Of a stretch of DNA of 39,030 nucleotides, positions 24,746-33,508 are shown piece after piece. The first letter of the stretch is position 1, and every line of letters starts with the position of its first letter. The stretch lies in the NCBI GenBank assembly GCA_913042885.1, contig CAJWLW010000011.1, positions 1-39,030 of the forward strand, given 5' to 3'. The notes under the pieces were generated by a model. It was not told where the DNA came from. It searched no databases and saw only the letters and a list, made by a program, of their open reading frames with translations. The position numbers and the translations under genes are program-made. This DNA is from an uncultured Lentisphaeria bacterium (GTDB lineage Bacteria; Verrucomicrobiota; Lentisphaeria; JABSQK01; CAJWLW01).

Positions 24746-26197
24746 ATGCAGACAACGACCGACCCCGGTCGCGTGCCGGATGAGTTGATACTGAACGTTC
24801 ATCTCATGCACCCCGGCGGCGACAGCTCGCCAGGCGACCCCAACGCGGCGTTCTGTGTCGACGGCACGTATCATCTGCACTACATCCTGCAGTATCCGTG
24901 GCAGGGCGACGGGACGTTTTGCTTCGTTCACGTCACCAGTCCGGACATGCTGCACTGGACCTGGCAGCCGACGACACTGCAAAAATCGTTCACCGACCAC
25001 GGGATGTTCAGCGGCACCGGCTTCATCACGAAAGAGGGTAAGCCGGCAGCAATTTATCACGGCCAGGCGTCCGGCCGCAATCAGATCGCCATCGCCACAG
25101 ACAACCAGCTGTCGGCCTGGGAGAAACCGTATCCGGTCGAGCCGATGACTGTGGACGGGGAGCCGGCGGAGATGCTGCACTGGGACCCGGACTGCTTTCT
25201 GATCGGCGACACCTACTACGCGATCTCCGGCGGCCAGAACCCGCCATTGATCAAGTCGGACGATCTCAGGAGCTGGACATTGGTCGGTGATTTCCTGAAA
25301 CAGGATTTCCCGGACGTCGCGCTCGGCGAGGACATTTCCTGCCCCAACTTTTTTCCGCTCGGCGACAAGTGGGTGCTGCTGTGTATCAGCCATCCGTTCG
25401 GCTGCCGCTATTACCTCGGGGACTGGGACACGGCCGCAGAGCAGTTCGTGCCGGAATCCCACTGCCGCATGAACTGGCGGCGCCGTGACCAGGGCGACGA
25501 GCGGTACTGCGACATCTTTGCCCCGGAAACGGTGCTCACGCCGGACGGACGTCGCGTGATGTGGGCCTGGTTCACGACGCTGCACGAAGCGATTGATCGG
25601 AAAACGGTCCAGTGCCTGCCGCGCGAACTCAGCCTGGGTGAGGACGGCAGACTGCGCATCCGGCCGCTGCGTGAACTGGAGTCGCTGCGCCATGATCCGG
25701 TCACCATCAACGACTCGACGGCAACGATACCGGAAAGCAAACACAGCGGCACAGCCAGGGAACACATCGCCGAGCTCGCCGGCGATGCCTTCGAGGTCAG
25801 AATCACGATCGACCGGGCAGAGGCGACGCGCAAACGATTCGGGTTCCAGCTCTTCGCCAACGAAGACCGGGAGGGCTTGCCGATCATCCTGCACCCGGAA
25901 GCGGGCACCTTGCAAATCGGCTCGACGGACGCACCGTTCGCTATCGCCGACCTGCCGCCGGACGAGGATATAGAGCTGCGCATCTTCATCGATAAATACC
26001 TGGTCGAGCTGTTCGCCAACGATCGCGTGGCAGTCGCCGCCGTACACATGGACTACCAGACGGCGAACGGTCTGTACATCTATGCATTCGGCGGTACCAC
26101 GACGATCCGGACCGTCGAAATCTGGCGGCTGAAAGCAACGAACCAGGGCCTGCTTGAAGCCCGGCAGTCGCGGATCTGGGAGCCCGAGATCGAATGA
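24746..26197 (+). CDS. Divergent GH32-family glycosidase
   Basis: A 483-residue GH32 protein with a five-bladed propeller (about 1-320) and a C-terminal beta-sandwich (about 345-465). The canonical WMNDPNG is replaced by SSPGDPNAAF, keeping the nucleophile Asp. FSGTGF, WDPDCFLIGD (equivalent to RDP) and GEDISCPNFF (acid/base Glu of the EC motif) are present, so all three carboxylates are retained. The C-terminal module carries the usual RIFIDKYLVELFANDR strand. GH32 enzymes cleave beta-fructosides such as sucrose, levan or inulin, but this subtype is not assigned. No signal peptide. A GAAAGG site precedes the ATG. The stop overlaps the next GH32 start by ATGA. Confidence 0.85.
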   Translation: MQTTTDPGRVPDELILNVHLMHPGGDSSPGDPNAAFCVDGTYHLHYILQYPWQGDGTFCFVHVTSPDMLHWTWQPTTLQKSFTDHGMFSGTGFITKEGKPAAIYHGQASGRNQIAIATDNQLSAWEKPYPVEPMTVDGEPAEMLHWDPDCFLIGDTYYAISGGQNPPLIKSDDLRSWTLVGDFLKQDFPDVALGEDISCPNFFPLGDKWVLLCISHPFGCRYYLGDWDTAAEQFVPESHCRMNWRRRDQGDERYCDIFAPETVLTPDGRRVMWAWFTTLHEAIDRKTVQCLPRELSLGEDGRLRIRPLRELESLRHDPVTINDSTATIPESKHSGTAREHIAELAGDAFEVRITIDRAEATRKRFGFQLFANEDREGLPIILHPEAGTLQIGSTDAPFAIADLPPDEDIELRIFIDKYLVELFANDRVAVAAVHMDYQTANGLYIYAFGGTTTIRTVEIWRLKATNQGLLEARQSRIWEPEIE

Positions 26198-27741
26198 ACC
26201 ACGAAGCAGGCAAAACGCACGAAGAAGGTATGAGGGAGCGACTGCGACTCGCGTCCGACGCGTATCGCCCCGCCTACCATTACCTGCCGCCGAGCAACTG
26301 GATGAATGACCCGAACGGCACGTTTTTCTGGCAGGGGCGATATCACCTGTTCTACCAGTACAACCCGCGCGAAGCACACCACGGCGGCCGTACCGGAACG
26401 ATCCACTGGGGGCACACAGTCTCCGAAAACCTCGTCGACTGGGAGGACCTGCCGATCGCACTGACGCCGGCGCCGGATGGCCCCGACATGGACGGATGCT
26501 TCAGTGGGACGGCCTTTACCGGTCCGGGCGGCGTGCCGACGATTATTTACCACGGCGTGCCCGGGGGGATCTGCCTCGCCACGAGCACAGACGACATGCT
26601 GGTGCACTGGGAGAAACACCCCGCGAATCCGGTGATCCTGACGCCCGGCCCCGACGATCCGTACAAAGTCGACGGCGCGCCCTGCGGCTGGGTCGAAGGC
26701 GATACCTGTTATGCGATCACCGGCAACAGCAGCCACGACGCCTTCGACGGCCGGGAACCCGACCGGGCTTACCTGTTCAAGTCGGATGACATGGCGCACT
26801 GGGAATATATGCACCCGTTTTACGAAGGCGGCATATACACCGAGCGGGGTGAGGATTGCGCCGTGCCGGACTTCTTTCCATTAGGCGACAAGCACGTGCT
26901 GCTCTTCGCCAGCCACCGCCGCGGTCCGCACTACTACGTCGGATCGTATGCGGACAACAAATTCATTCCCGAGCACCACCGGCGCATGGCCTTCGGCGAG
27001 ACGAACTTCACCGCCCGCCCCGGCATCCTCAACGAATGCCAGACGCTGCTGGACGACAACGACAGGCGCATTCTCTTTACGCGCATTTCCGAGGCGCGCT
27101 ACGGCTGCGTGCAGCGTGACTCCGGCTGGGCCGGCATCATGGCGCTGCCGTCCGTCCTGTCGTTGGCCGCAGATAATCATCTGCTGGTCGAGCCGGTTCC
27201 CGAGCTGGAATCCCTGCGCGGTGAACACCAGCACATTGCGGACCTGGCGATCGCGCCGGACTCGATTGTGCCGCTCGACCCGGTGGCCGGGAACCGGCTG
27301 GAGATCAGGGCGGTGTTCGAGTGGGACGATGCCGAGGAATTCGGCCTGGTCGTATGCTGTTCGCCCGGCGGCGAGGAACAGACGCAAATTCGTTTTAACG
27401 CCAATCCGAACCATTATTACCGCCGGGAGATACCACCGTTGCGGGAGCTCGTCCTCGATGTTACCCGCTCCAGCACCAGGCCGGATATAAACAATCGCGA
27501 ATCGCAGCGCTGCCACGCTGCCCACGTCGCCGGGGAACCCGTCGAACTGCGGGTCTTCATCGATCGCAGCGTCGTCGAAGTGTTCGTCAACGGCGGCCGC
27601 TATTATCTGGCCAAGCGCATCTATCCGGCACGGCCGGACAGCATCGGCGTACGGGTTTTTGCAAGGGGCGGCAAGGCGACGCTGCGGTCTCTGGACGCAT
27701 GGCAGATGAAGGCGATCTGGCCGCTGGAAGAGAATGGGTAA
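26194..27741 (+). CDS. GH32-family beta-fructosidase-like enzyme
   Basis: A 515-residue GH32 with the canonical nucleophile motif (NWMNDPNGTFFW, about residue 36), GCFSGTAFTG, KVDGAPCGWVEGD at the RDP position, and GEDCAVPDFFPLGDK carrying the acid/base Glu. A C-terminal beta-sandwich holds LRVFIDRSVVEVFVNGG. Expected role: hydrolysis of beta-fructosides (sucrose, levan or inulin oligosaccharides). No signal peptide, so it probably acts in the cytoplasm on imported oligosaccharides. It is translationally coupled to the preceding, more divergent GH32. The pair may divide linkage types or form a complex. Confidence 0.9.
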   Translation: MNHEAGKTHEEGMRERLRLASDAYRPAYHYLPPSNWMNDPNGTFFWQGRYHLFYQYNPREAHHGGRTGTIHWGHTVSENLVDWEDLPIALTPAPDGPDMDGCFSGTAFTGPGGVPTIIYHGVPGGICLATSTDDMLVHWEKHPANPVILTPGPDDPYKVDGAPCGWVEGDTCYAITGNSSHDAFDGREPDRAYLFKSDDMAHWEYMHPFYEGGIYTERGEDCAVPDFFPLGDKHVLLFASHRRGPHYYVGSYADNKFIPEHHRRMAFGETNFTARPGILNECQTLLDDNDRRILFTRISEARYGCVQRDSGWAGIMALPSVLSLAADNHLLVEPVPELESLRGEHQHIADLAIAPDSIVPLDPVAGNRLEIRAVFEWDDAEEFGLVVCCSPGGEEQTQIRFNANPNHYYRREIPPLRELVLDVTRSSTRPDINNRESQRCHAAHVAGEPVELRVFIDRSVVEVFVNGGRYYLAKRIYPARPDSIGVRVFARGGKATLRSLDAWQMKAIWPLEENG

Positions 27742-27761
27742 AATGATTGAAAATAATGCGA

Positions 27762-29075
27762 CTACGATTCGATGCGCGCCAATCCCATCGGCAGGATGTT
27801 GTACTTGATCTCGAGGCGCAGGACGTACAAGGTGAAGGGCGGCGCGATGTCGTCGGGTCGCTCGTGCAGGATCAGATTTACTTCGTTGTCGCCCTGCCGG
27901 ATCCAGTCACCGCCGGTGAGATCGAAAGACGCCTCCCAGTCGCCGTGCATGCCGTTCCAGTTGAAGGCGTACTGCCAGCTCACACCCCACTTGGCGGCAC
28001 TCACCGGCACCTCTTTGCCGTTGACGCGCAGGGAAATCTTTTCGAACGTGGTGAAGTGCAGGAGATCCAGGCGCAGGGTGATCGAGGCCAGTATGCGATC
28101 GCGCCGGGCCGCGGCAATATCGTCGCTGACCGGGACGGTGACCGTGACACCCGGGCCGTCCGGTTCGACGGGGATATCGACCGGGAGCTGGTGGCGATGC
28201 CATGAAAGGTTCTCCATGCCGAAGAAGCGGGACTGATGTGACACGCCGATGCCCGCAAGCATGTACAGCTTGTCCTTGCGCGCCAGTGTCGCAGGGTCGC
28301 CGCACTCCGACAGGATAGCCATGTCGCCAGGACGATTGGTCATCTGGTGGTGGTGGAAATTGAACAGGCTGATACCGTCGACACCGTGGTGCCAGGCATT
28401 CGACATCGCAGCGCGTACGGCCTCGATCGGCGGCGGCCGGAACCGTCCGGGGCCAACGCCTTCCGTGACGCTGGCATAAACCGTTATGTCCGTGCCTGCC
28501 GTCAACTTGACGAATGCATCCAGGGGCAGCTCGCAGGTTGTGTCGTAATAGACGGTCGGGGTCAGCGACGTCACCAGCCCTTCGCGCAACCAGGTCTTGA
28601 TGTCGAATCCCGATGCTTCACACACTTCGAGCGACCCGGGTATGCGGACTGAGAATCCAAGCGGGCGCCCCCGCTCCTCGCCGACTCGACCAAGCTGCTC
28701 GTGCACTTCGCGCATGTAGTCGGTGAGGATGTCGCAGGCGCGATGGACATCCGCCTTCGTAAAGCTGTGGAAATTGTGGCGTGTGAAATCCAGCTCGAAC
28801 CCGTCCAGATCGTAACGGCTGCAGAGGTCCTCGATGAGCTCCTTCCGGTGTTCGCGGACAGCGGGCACCGCGTAGTTGAGATGACGACACGCCATGATCT
28901 TGCCATCAGGCCCCGGTGAGTGGATTTCAGATGCGCAGTCGTCGCCGACAAAATATTCCGGGTGATCCATGCAGAACCGGCTGCGTGGACCATACTCGGG
29001 CGGATGCCCGTCGTTGAAGCGCATCGACCCCCAGAATGGTTTGCCCTGAGCATGTGCGGCAGCGATCACCCCCGA
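27762..29075 (-). pseudogene. 5'-truncated GH10-like (family 10 glycosylhydrolase-like) gene
   Basis: About 435 residues of a TIM-barrel glycosidase plus C-terminal beta-sandwich. The family segments FWGSMRFNDGH, DGFELDFTRHNFHSF, VRIPGSLEVCEASG and DGISLFNFHHHQ are intact. The normal beginning (signal peptide and first barrel strands, roughly 80-120 residues) is missing. The open frame continues upstream to a TTG at 29138 only by running antisense through the 3' remnant of another gene, and there is no ATG-plus-ribosome-binding site. I therefore call it a truncated gene whose junction lies near 29050-29075; the exact base cannot be fixed by eye. If an internal Met is used it might still be expressed, but probably not as an active exported enzyme. 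It converges on the GH32 pair with a 20-base gap. Confidence 0.65.
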
Positions 29076-29232
29076 CGGCCAGATCATAGCGATGTACAGC
29101 AACTCCAGGATCTCGAGCGAGGTGCACGCGGCGATCAAGAAGAAGCAGGAGGAAGCAAGGAAGCAAGCCCTCGAGAGCGCAGACGAGCGCCGCGAGAAGA
29201 TCCTCGCATCCGATCTCGCCGACCGGCTCTGA
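29056..29232 (+). pseudogene. 3' remnant of a paralogue of the gene at 35860-36447
   Basis: The plus strand here reads a frame ending at TGA 29230-29232 whose translation matches the C-terminal third of the intact gene at 35860. It contains SSEVHAAIKKKQEEARKQAL and DERREKILASDLADRL, against SNEVHAAMKREQEEARKKAL and EERREKILASDLADRL. The last 41 coding bases before the final two codons are identical in both copies (29185-29225 and 36400-36440). The N-terminal two thirds, including the signal peptide, is absent; homology fades near 29056, where the truncated glycosidase begins on the opposite strand. Confidence 0.8.
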
Positions 29233-29277
29233 TCTTGCCGGCATAAGCAACGGACGCCGCTGCGGAAGGTCTAACTT

Positions 29278-30120
29278 CTAATACGGCGTGTAATGCGGAT
29301 CGCCGCCCGGCGGCGCGTGATAGCGGATAATGTGATGGCCGTCCGGGAAATACCAATTGCCGCCGGCAGTCTGGGTCATTCCCCTGTGGCGATGGGTTTC
29401 GACGTGGCCGTCAGCGTAGCCGACATTGTTTTCGTTGTACTTGAGCACGTGCGGCATCCAAAAATATCCGTTCGCGGCCTGATTATCGGAATGAGCGTCA
29501 AGCGACGTGTGGGAGTTGTTCCAGCTCGGGTCTGTCAGAATAACGTCGCTCGAATTCCCCACCTTATACGGTGCAGAATCCGTCTGTGAGTTCTCGGTGT
29601 TCGTGAAGTCGAAATTCGGATCCGTAGTGGATCGGTCAACGGGGTGGAAACCTGCGTATCGATTGTATCCGATGACGACCAGGTCGCCTTTCTCGTCATT
29701 GTAGGTAGTCGTTGAACTGTTCGAGTAGTGCAGGCCGCCAATCTGTGTGGGCTTATCCCATCCATCAAACGGGCACCAGCCGACAATCGAATCGGCAAGC
29801 ACCAGTTCTGCGAAGAGATCCAGCCATTCATCCTTGTCATAGCCGAGGTTGCGATACACATTTGGCCCGCGGTGGTTCCAGATCTGGTTGGAGTACGACT
29901 CGTTGCCGGTCGTCTTGACGTGCAGCGGCCATGTGGCGTCGTATTCCACCGCGTAGATGGTCATTCCCTTGGCGAGCTGTTTCATATTGCTCATGCACAC
30001 GATAACCTTGGCGCTCCGCTTGGCCCTGTTGAGGGCGGGGAGCAGCATCGCCGCGAGGATGGCGATGACAGCAATGACGAGCAGAAGTTCTATGAGCGTG
30101 AAGCGGCCTTTCTTCTTCAT
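29278..30120 (-). CDS. Pseudopilin-like protein with prepilin cleavage site and C-terminal YADGH motif
   Basis: A 280-residue protein starting at the ATG at 30120 (GAGGG upstream). Residues 5-30 are a type IV prepilin-like signal and hydrophobic helix: [17 protein letters not shown], with cleavage expected before Phe and the conserved Glu at +5. The region [20 protein letters not shown] and the C-terminal [14 protein letters not shown] are the hallmark of the large DUF1559/H-x9-DG family of PVC bacteria. These proteins are processed by prepilin peptidase and are thought to be exported or cell-surface components; individual functions are unknown. Genomes carry dozens of copies, often next to glycosidases or sulfatases, as here. 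Confidence 0.9.
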   Translation of the reverse strand: MKKKGRFTLIELLLVIAVIAILAAMLLPALNRAKRSAKVIVCMSNMKQLAKGMTIYAVEYDATWPLHVKTTGNESYSNQIWNHRGPNVYRNLGYDKDEWLDLFAELVLADSIVGWCPFDGWDKPTQIGGLHYSNSSTTTYNDEKGDLVVIGYNRYAGFHPVDRSTTDPNFDFTNTENSQTDSAPYKVGNSSDVILTDPSWNNSHTSLDAHSDNQAANGYFWMPHVLKYNENNVGYADGHVETHRHRGMTQTAGGNWYFPDGHHIIRYHAPPGGDPHYTPY

Positions 30121-30213
30121 CAGATCCCTCTTTAAGGCGGCGGAGCCGCGAATGCGCGGTATCAGAAATTTAGGTCCGCGTACATCTGATTCCAAGAATC
30201 TCAGTGGGTTTAT

Positions 30214-30228
30214 TTGCGGAGTCCGCAA
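30214..30228. promoter_or_regulatory. 15-base palindrome upstream of pseudopilin gene, possible operator
   Basis: TTGCGGA-G-TCCGCAA is a perfect inverted repeat of two seven-base arms around one base, about 95 bases upstream of the pseudopilin start. This symmetry suits a dimeric DNA-binding protein. No second copy was noticed. Confidence 0.3.
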
Positions 30229-30368
30229 TGCCTACGGCATCGGCCCGGCAGTGCGTCGCTGCCGGCGAGTGCCAGGCTCGCTGCCCACTTGTCGATCCGT
30301 CCCCGGCCTTTGAATCCACTGGCAGAATTCGGAATGGGCGACGACTGTACGTCAGGCAACTTGGTTCT

Positions 30369-30531
30369 GACTTAAGGGCAAAGAAGTGGATTTTGACAAG
30401 CGTTCCCCGTAGGACGATCCCTCCGCGGGGGAAAGGGACATAGACGCCGAAAGTGACGACCGCGGCGGGTCGCTACTAAGCTCCCGTGGGCTTGTTGTAA
30501 TGGCCGACACCACTTCTCAAGCCCTTAAGTC
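30369..30531. repeat. 163-base element bounded by 21/22-base imperfect inverted repeats
   Basis: The left end GACTTAAGGGC (30369-30379) plus AGAAGTGG (30382-30389) matches the inverted right end CCACTTCT (30510-30517) plus GCCCTTAAGTC (30521-30531), interrupted only by AA versus CAA. Inside, ACAAGC (30396-30401) pairs with GCTTGT (30490-30495). Two local hairpins follow: CCCCG/CGGGG (30405-30409, 30426-30430) and CGACC/GGTCG (30457-30461, 30468-30472). The unit has no ORF and no obvious target-site duplication. It could be a MITE or decayed insertion-sequence end pair, or a structured RNA with a long closing stem. Confidence 0.5.
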
Positions 30532-30821
30532 CGTGCCATTTCAACCTACCTGGTACCATAAATCCCCAAACACACCAAAATGCACGACCAATGAGCCAAC
30601 CCAACCAACCCGATAAGAAGTCTCACGCCACGACGCAACGTCGCAACGGGATGGCCGATCGTCCTGCAATCGGCACGTCAACGAGCGCGCGGCGTACCAA
30701 AGCTCGCCAGTAGCCGACTGTGACGCCCGCTACTACCCACCGTGTCAACGAAGGCTATTTTAGCAGAACGCTTACCTTATGAGACCTGTTTGGACAACCG
30801 CGCTAATCGTGGCGGGACAAA

Positions 30822-33368
30822 ATGAGCATACGAGTACATCCCAGCAACAAGCACTGTGTGGCCAAGCGCGTGAAGCAGTTCCGGCTGCCTGCGATCAAGA
30901 AAGAGATCCTGCGCGGTGACGGAGCGAAAGGCTCGCCGGTAGCCGACCGTGTCAGCGACGGGTTCATGGTTCGAGAGACGCGCGTGCCGGCGTCGAAGAA
31001 GACGGTGTTCAAGACGTACGAAAACGGCCGCGACCTGCTGATCGCGGTGTGCCTGCAGGATATCTATGACCGCGGCCAGGGCGTGGTCGATCCGCTGCCG
31101 GACAGCTGCGAGGTGATGCTGGATCCGTACCATGACCGGCTCTCCTCGTTCCATTGGTTCTTCCACGTCGACCAGTTTTTCGGACCGGCACACCACACGC
31201 CGTATCCGGCGGCGCATTCCACCGCGTTTCCGTTCCTCGAACACAAAAAGTACTCGTACACCGCACCCAGCCCGGAGGAATTCGGTGGTCTTGAACGATA
31301 CGCCTGGTGCTTTATCTGGTTCAATCTCGACGATGTTTTCCGGCGGGGGCCGGCGTGCGGTATTAACATCGGTCGAGCCTGGCCGTTTCCGGAGGAGGTG
31401 ACGTCGTGGAACCACGGCACCTGCCCAGCGGTGTCGACGTCGTACGGGACGCTGTACAAAGGGCGCGGACCGGTCGTTGTGCAGGTCGCGCACGCCGATG
31501 TGGATGGGGACAAGCTGGTCGTTGAAGGCACGTTCGAAGGGAAGACGGCACCGGAATTCCAATTGCTCGACCCATGTGGTGAAGCGGTCCGCTGCCGGCG
31601 CTCAGGCAAGGCTAACAACTGGCGCCTACGCGCGTCGCTGAAAGGGCGTCAATCGGGCCGCTATCGTTTGATCCCGCAGGCAGGACGTCGGGTAGAGCCT
31701 GAGTATTTCGCGGTCGACGTGATCCTCAAGCCGCGGCCATTCACCGTCGGATTCACCTTCGATGTGGGCGACGACATCATGACGTCTGAGCTGCCGTATA
31801 CGCCGGAGGCGCTCGCCGCCGAAATGAAGCTGATGGCGGATACCGGGTTCACGCGTGTGCATTGGGTAGACAGGACGCCGGAGCGGCTCTTCCTGAACCC
31901 GATCGCAAAGGTACAGAAGTTGTTCAGGGAGACGTATCGCAACTGTGGCGACATCATGCCCCTCGCCGCGAAGCTGGCCAAGGCAGAGGGACTCGAGTTC
32001 ATCGGCGTTCACAAGACATTCGACATCGCTGCCGACCGCCCCGGCAACCCGGGCGAACGGGGGAAGTCCGTGACCAGCCTCCGCAATGTCCCGCTGGAAG
32101 CGCGCCAGTGCATTCGCGACAACCAGGCCGCAACGATGCAGCTGCATCCCGAGTGGCACCAGCCATCCGCCGAGCCGGTGACGAAGCTCTGTGTCTATTC
32201 CCGCGAGCCGATACCCGAGTTCAAGCGTTCCGAGCTGCGGTTGTGGACGAGTCTCAACAACCGGAGCTTCAAGCCGTACCGCGGCAAGATCACGATCGCC
32301 ACGCGCAAAGTGCGACGTCCGCACCAGGTGTGGACCGCTGCCGGTACGGTACCCGGCGCCGGGACGCAGACGAACTGGGTACTCGAGTTGTCGGGGCTGA
32401 AGGTCACCGATACGTACGTCGTCATCGACATCCGCAAAGACGCGACCTTTGTGCACCGTACGTACGCACTAGTCGAGGCGTACGACGCTACGGGCCGCAT
32501 CGTGCCGAACACTATTGGCACCCGCGGCGGCGATCATCGCAGCGGCATCATGTTCTATCGGGAGTGGGGCCCCGGCTGGATGAACCGCTCCCAATTCTAT
32601 CTCGAGGACTACCGCTGGGGCAAAGGCGCGCACGGTCTGGCATTGAAGCGGCACCCGAACCTGCCGACCTTGCTCGAACCGAGCTATGACGCGGCGCGCG
32701 AGGTATGGCTGTGGCATGTACACCGGATTCTGAACACTGCCGCCGACGGCTTGAGCATCCGCACGCTGTGTCAGCACAACAACATTCCGGACTACATGCT
32801 CTACGCGTTCGCCGAGCCGGTGCGGGAGACGTTCCACAGTATGTACGGTCGCGCCGTGACACCGTCCTGGCAGGACTGCGAGCGGGTGCGCCGGATCCGC
32901 GGCGACTTTTATACAGAGTTCTTCCGGGCCGCGCACAAGGTCACCGCCGCCGCCGGCAAGAAGCTGATCGCCCATCTCGAACACGGCATCGAGGTACCGC
33001 CGCAGTACGACCAGCGGATGGAAATACATCTCGATTGGCCAACCTGGATACGGGAAGGGTTGATCGACGAGGGCTTCATCAAGAACATGGGATCGCAGGA
33101 CCCGTATATCCATGAGAACGTGTTGCCGCTGGCGAAGCAGCACGACACCCCGATGACAATCTGCGCCAGCAACGCGTCATCCTACATTTCGCCGCGCTTT
33201 ATCGAGCTGACTCGCGCCCTCGTCGAGGACGCCAGAGCTGCAGGGTTCGACGGCTATATCTTCTACGAGGCCGCAAGCTTCAAGTACCGGAACTCGGAGA
33301 ATATCCCGGTCTGGCGCAAGCAGGCTGGGGAAGCGTATCGGGCCGTGACGGCTGTCGGGGACGTATAG
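30822..33368 (+). CDS. Large glycosidase-like protein: CBM9/DOMON-like domain plus TIM-barrel-like region
   Basis: An 848-residue protein with no signal peptide or membrane segment. Residues about 40-240 resemble a CBM9/DOMON-like module as used in PVC glycan proteins (RDLLIAVCLQD, DSCEVMLDPYHD, GPACGINIGRAWPF, SWNHGTCPAVSTSYGTLY). Residues about 300-420 and 600-840 look like a barrel (TRVHWVDRTPERLF, AAKLAKAEGLEFIGVHK, AHLEHGIEVPPQYD, IHLDWPTWIREGLID, DARAAGFDGYIFYE). A beta-sandwich insertion lies at about 460-560. Acidic residues in EIHLDW and FYEAA could be catalytic, but I do not recognise the glycoside hydrolase family. GGCGGG upstream may be the ribosome-binding site. The degraded GH4 gene follows after 140 bases. 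Confidence 0.55.
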   Translation: MSIRVHPSNKHCVAKRVKQFRLPAIKKEILRGDGAKGSPVADRVSDGFMVRETRVPASKKTVFKTYENGRDLLIAVCLQDIYDRGQGVVDPLPDSCEVMLDPYHDRLSSFHWFFHVDQFFGPAHHTPYPAAHSTAFPFLEHKKYSYTAPSPEEFGGLERYAWCFIWFNLDDVFRRGPACGINIGRAWPFPEEVTSWNHGTCPAVSTSYGTLYKGRGPVVVQVAHADVDGDKLVVEGTFEGKTAPEFQLLDPCGEAVRCRRSGKANNWRLRASLKGRQSGRYRLIPQAGRRVEPEYFAVDVILKPRPFTVGFTFDVGDDIMTSELPYTPEALAAEMKLMADTGFTRVHWVDRTPERLFLNPIAKVQKLFRETYRNCGDIMPLAAKLAKAEGLEFIGVHKTFDIAADRPGNPGERGKSVTSLRNVPLEARQCIRDNQAATMQLHPEWHQPSAEPVTKLCVYSREPIPEFKRSELRLWTSLNNRSFKPYRGKITIATRKVRRPHQVWTAAGTVPGAGTQTNWVLELSGLKVTDTYVVIDIRKDATFVHRTYALVEAYDATGRIVPNTIGTRGGDHRSGIMFYREWGPGWMNRSQFYLEDYRWGKGAHGLALKRHPNLPTLLEPSYDAAREVWLWHVHRILNTAADGLSIRTLCQHNNIPDYMLYAFAEPVRETFHSMYGRAVTPSWQDCERVRRIRGDFYTEFFRAAHKVTAAAGKKLIAHLEHGIEVPPQYDQRMEIHLDWPTWIREGLIDEGFIKNMGSQDPYIHENVLPLAKQHDTPMTICASNASSYISPRFIELTRALVEDARAAGFDGYIFYEAASFKYRNSENIPVWRKQAGEAYRAVTAVGDV

Positions 33369-33388
33369 GGAAGTCCCGATCGCTCCTA

Positions 33389-33470
33389 GACAACAGATGC
33401 GGGAAAGGACAACGGATGTCTACGGCAAGACAACGGATGAATACGGCAAGACAACGGATGAATACGGCGA
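33389..33470. repeat. Tandem array of a 21-base unit (three full copies plus one degenerate)
   Basis: Units at 33408-33428, 33429-33449 and 33450-33470 share GACAACGGATG followed by TACGGCAA/GA, differing at two or three bases; a degenerate 19-base copy precedes them at 33389-33407. The array ends 38 bases before the GH4 ATG. No spacers separate the units, so it is not CRISPR. The unit is a multiple of three and stays open in the frame of the following gene, but the ribosome-binding site supports a start after it. Confidence 0.8.
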
Positions 33471-33508
33471 TGATGTATGATGGCCGGAACAACTGCAAGG
33501 GGACGACC

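Larger units (their letters stand above)
30121..30821. other. Intergenic region of 701 bases
   Basis: This region lies between divergent genes. It holds a 15-base palindrome (30214-30228) and a 163-base unit with inverted-repeat ends (30369-30531), annotated separately. The remainder (30540-30820) is low in coding signal on both strands, and I see no supported gene. Promoters for the pseudopilin (-) and the 848-residue protein (+) must lie here. Confidence 0.55.

Noticed and set aside
24704..26461. Long minus-strand open frame (585 codons) opposite the two GH32 genes
   Set aside because: It is antisense to two proteins with intact GH32 motifs; its composition (Arg/Val/His-rich, no domain) is that of a shadow frame in GC-rich DNA.
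30369..30531. Complete insertion sequence
   Set aside because: Only 163 bases lie between the inverted ends, with no room for a transposase and no clear target-site duplication.
33389..33470. Tandem units considered as a small CRISPR array
   Set aside because: The units are directly adjacent with no spacers, and there are no cas genes.
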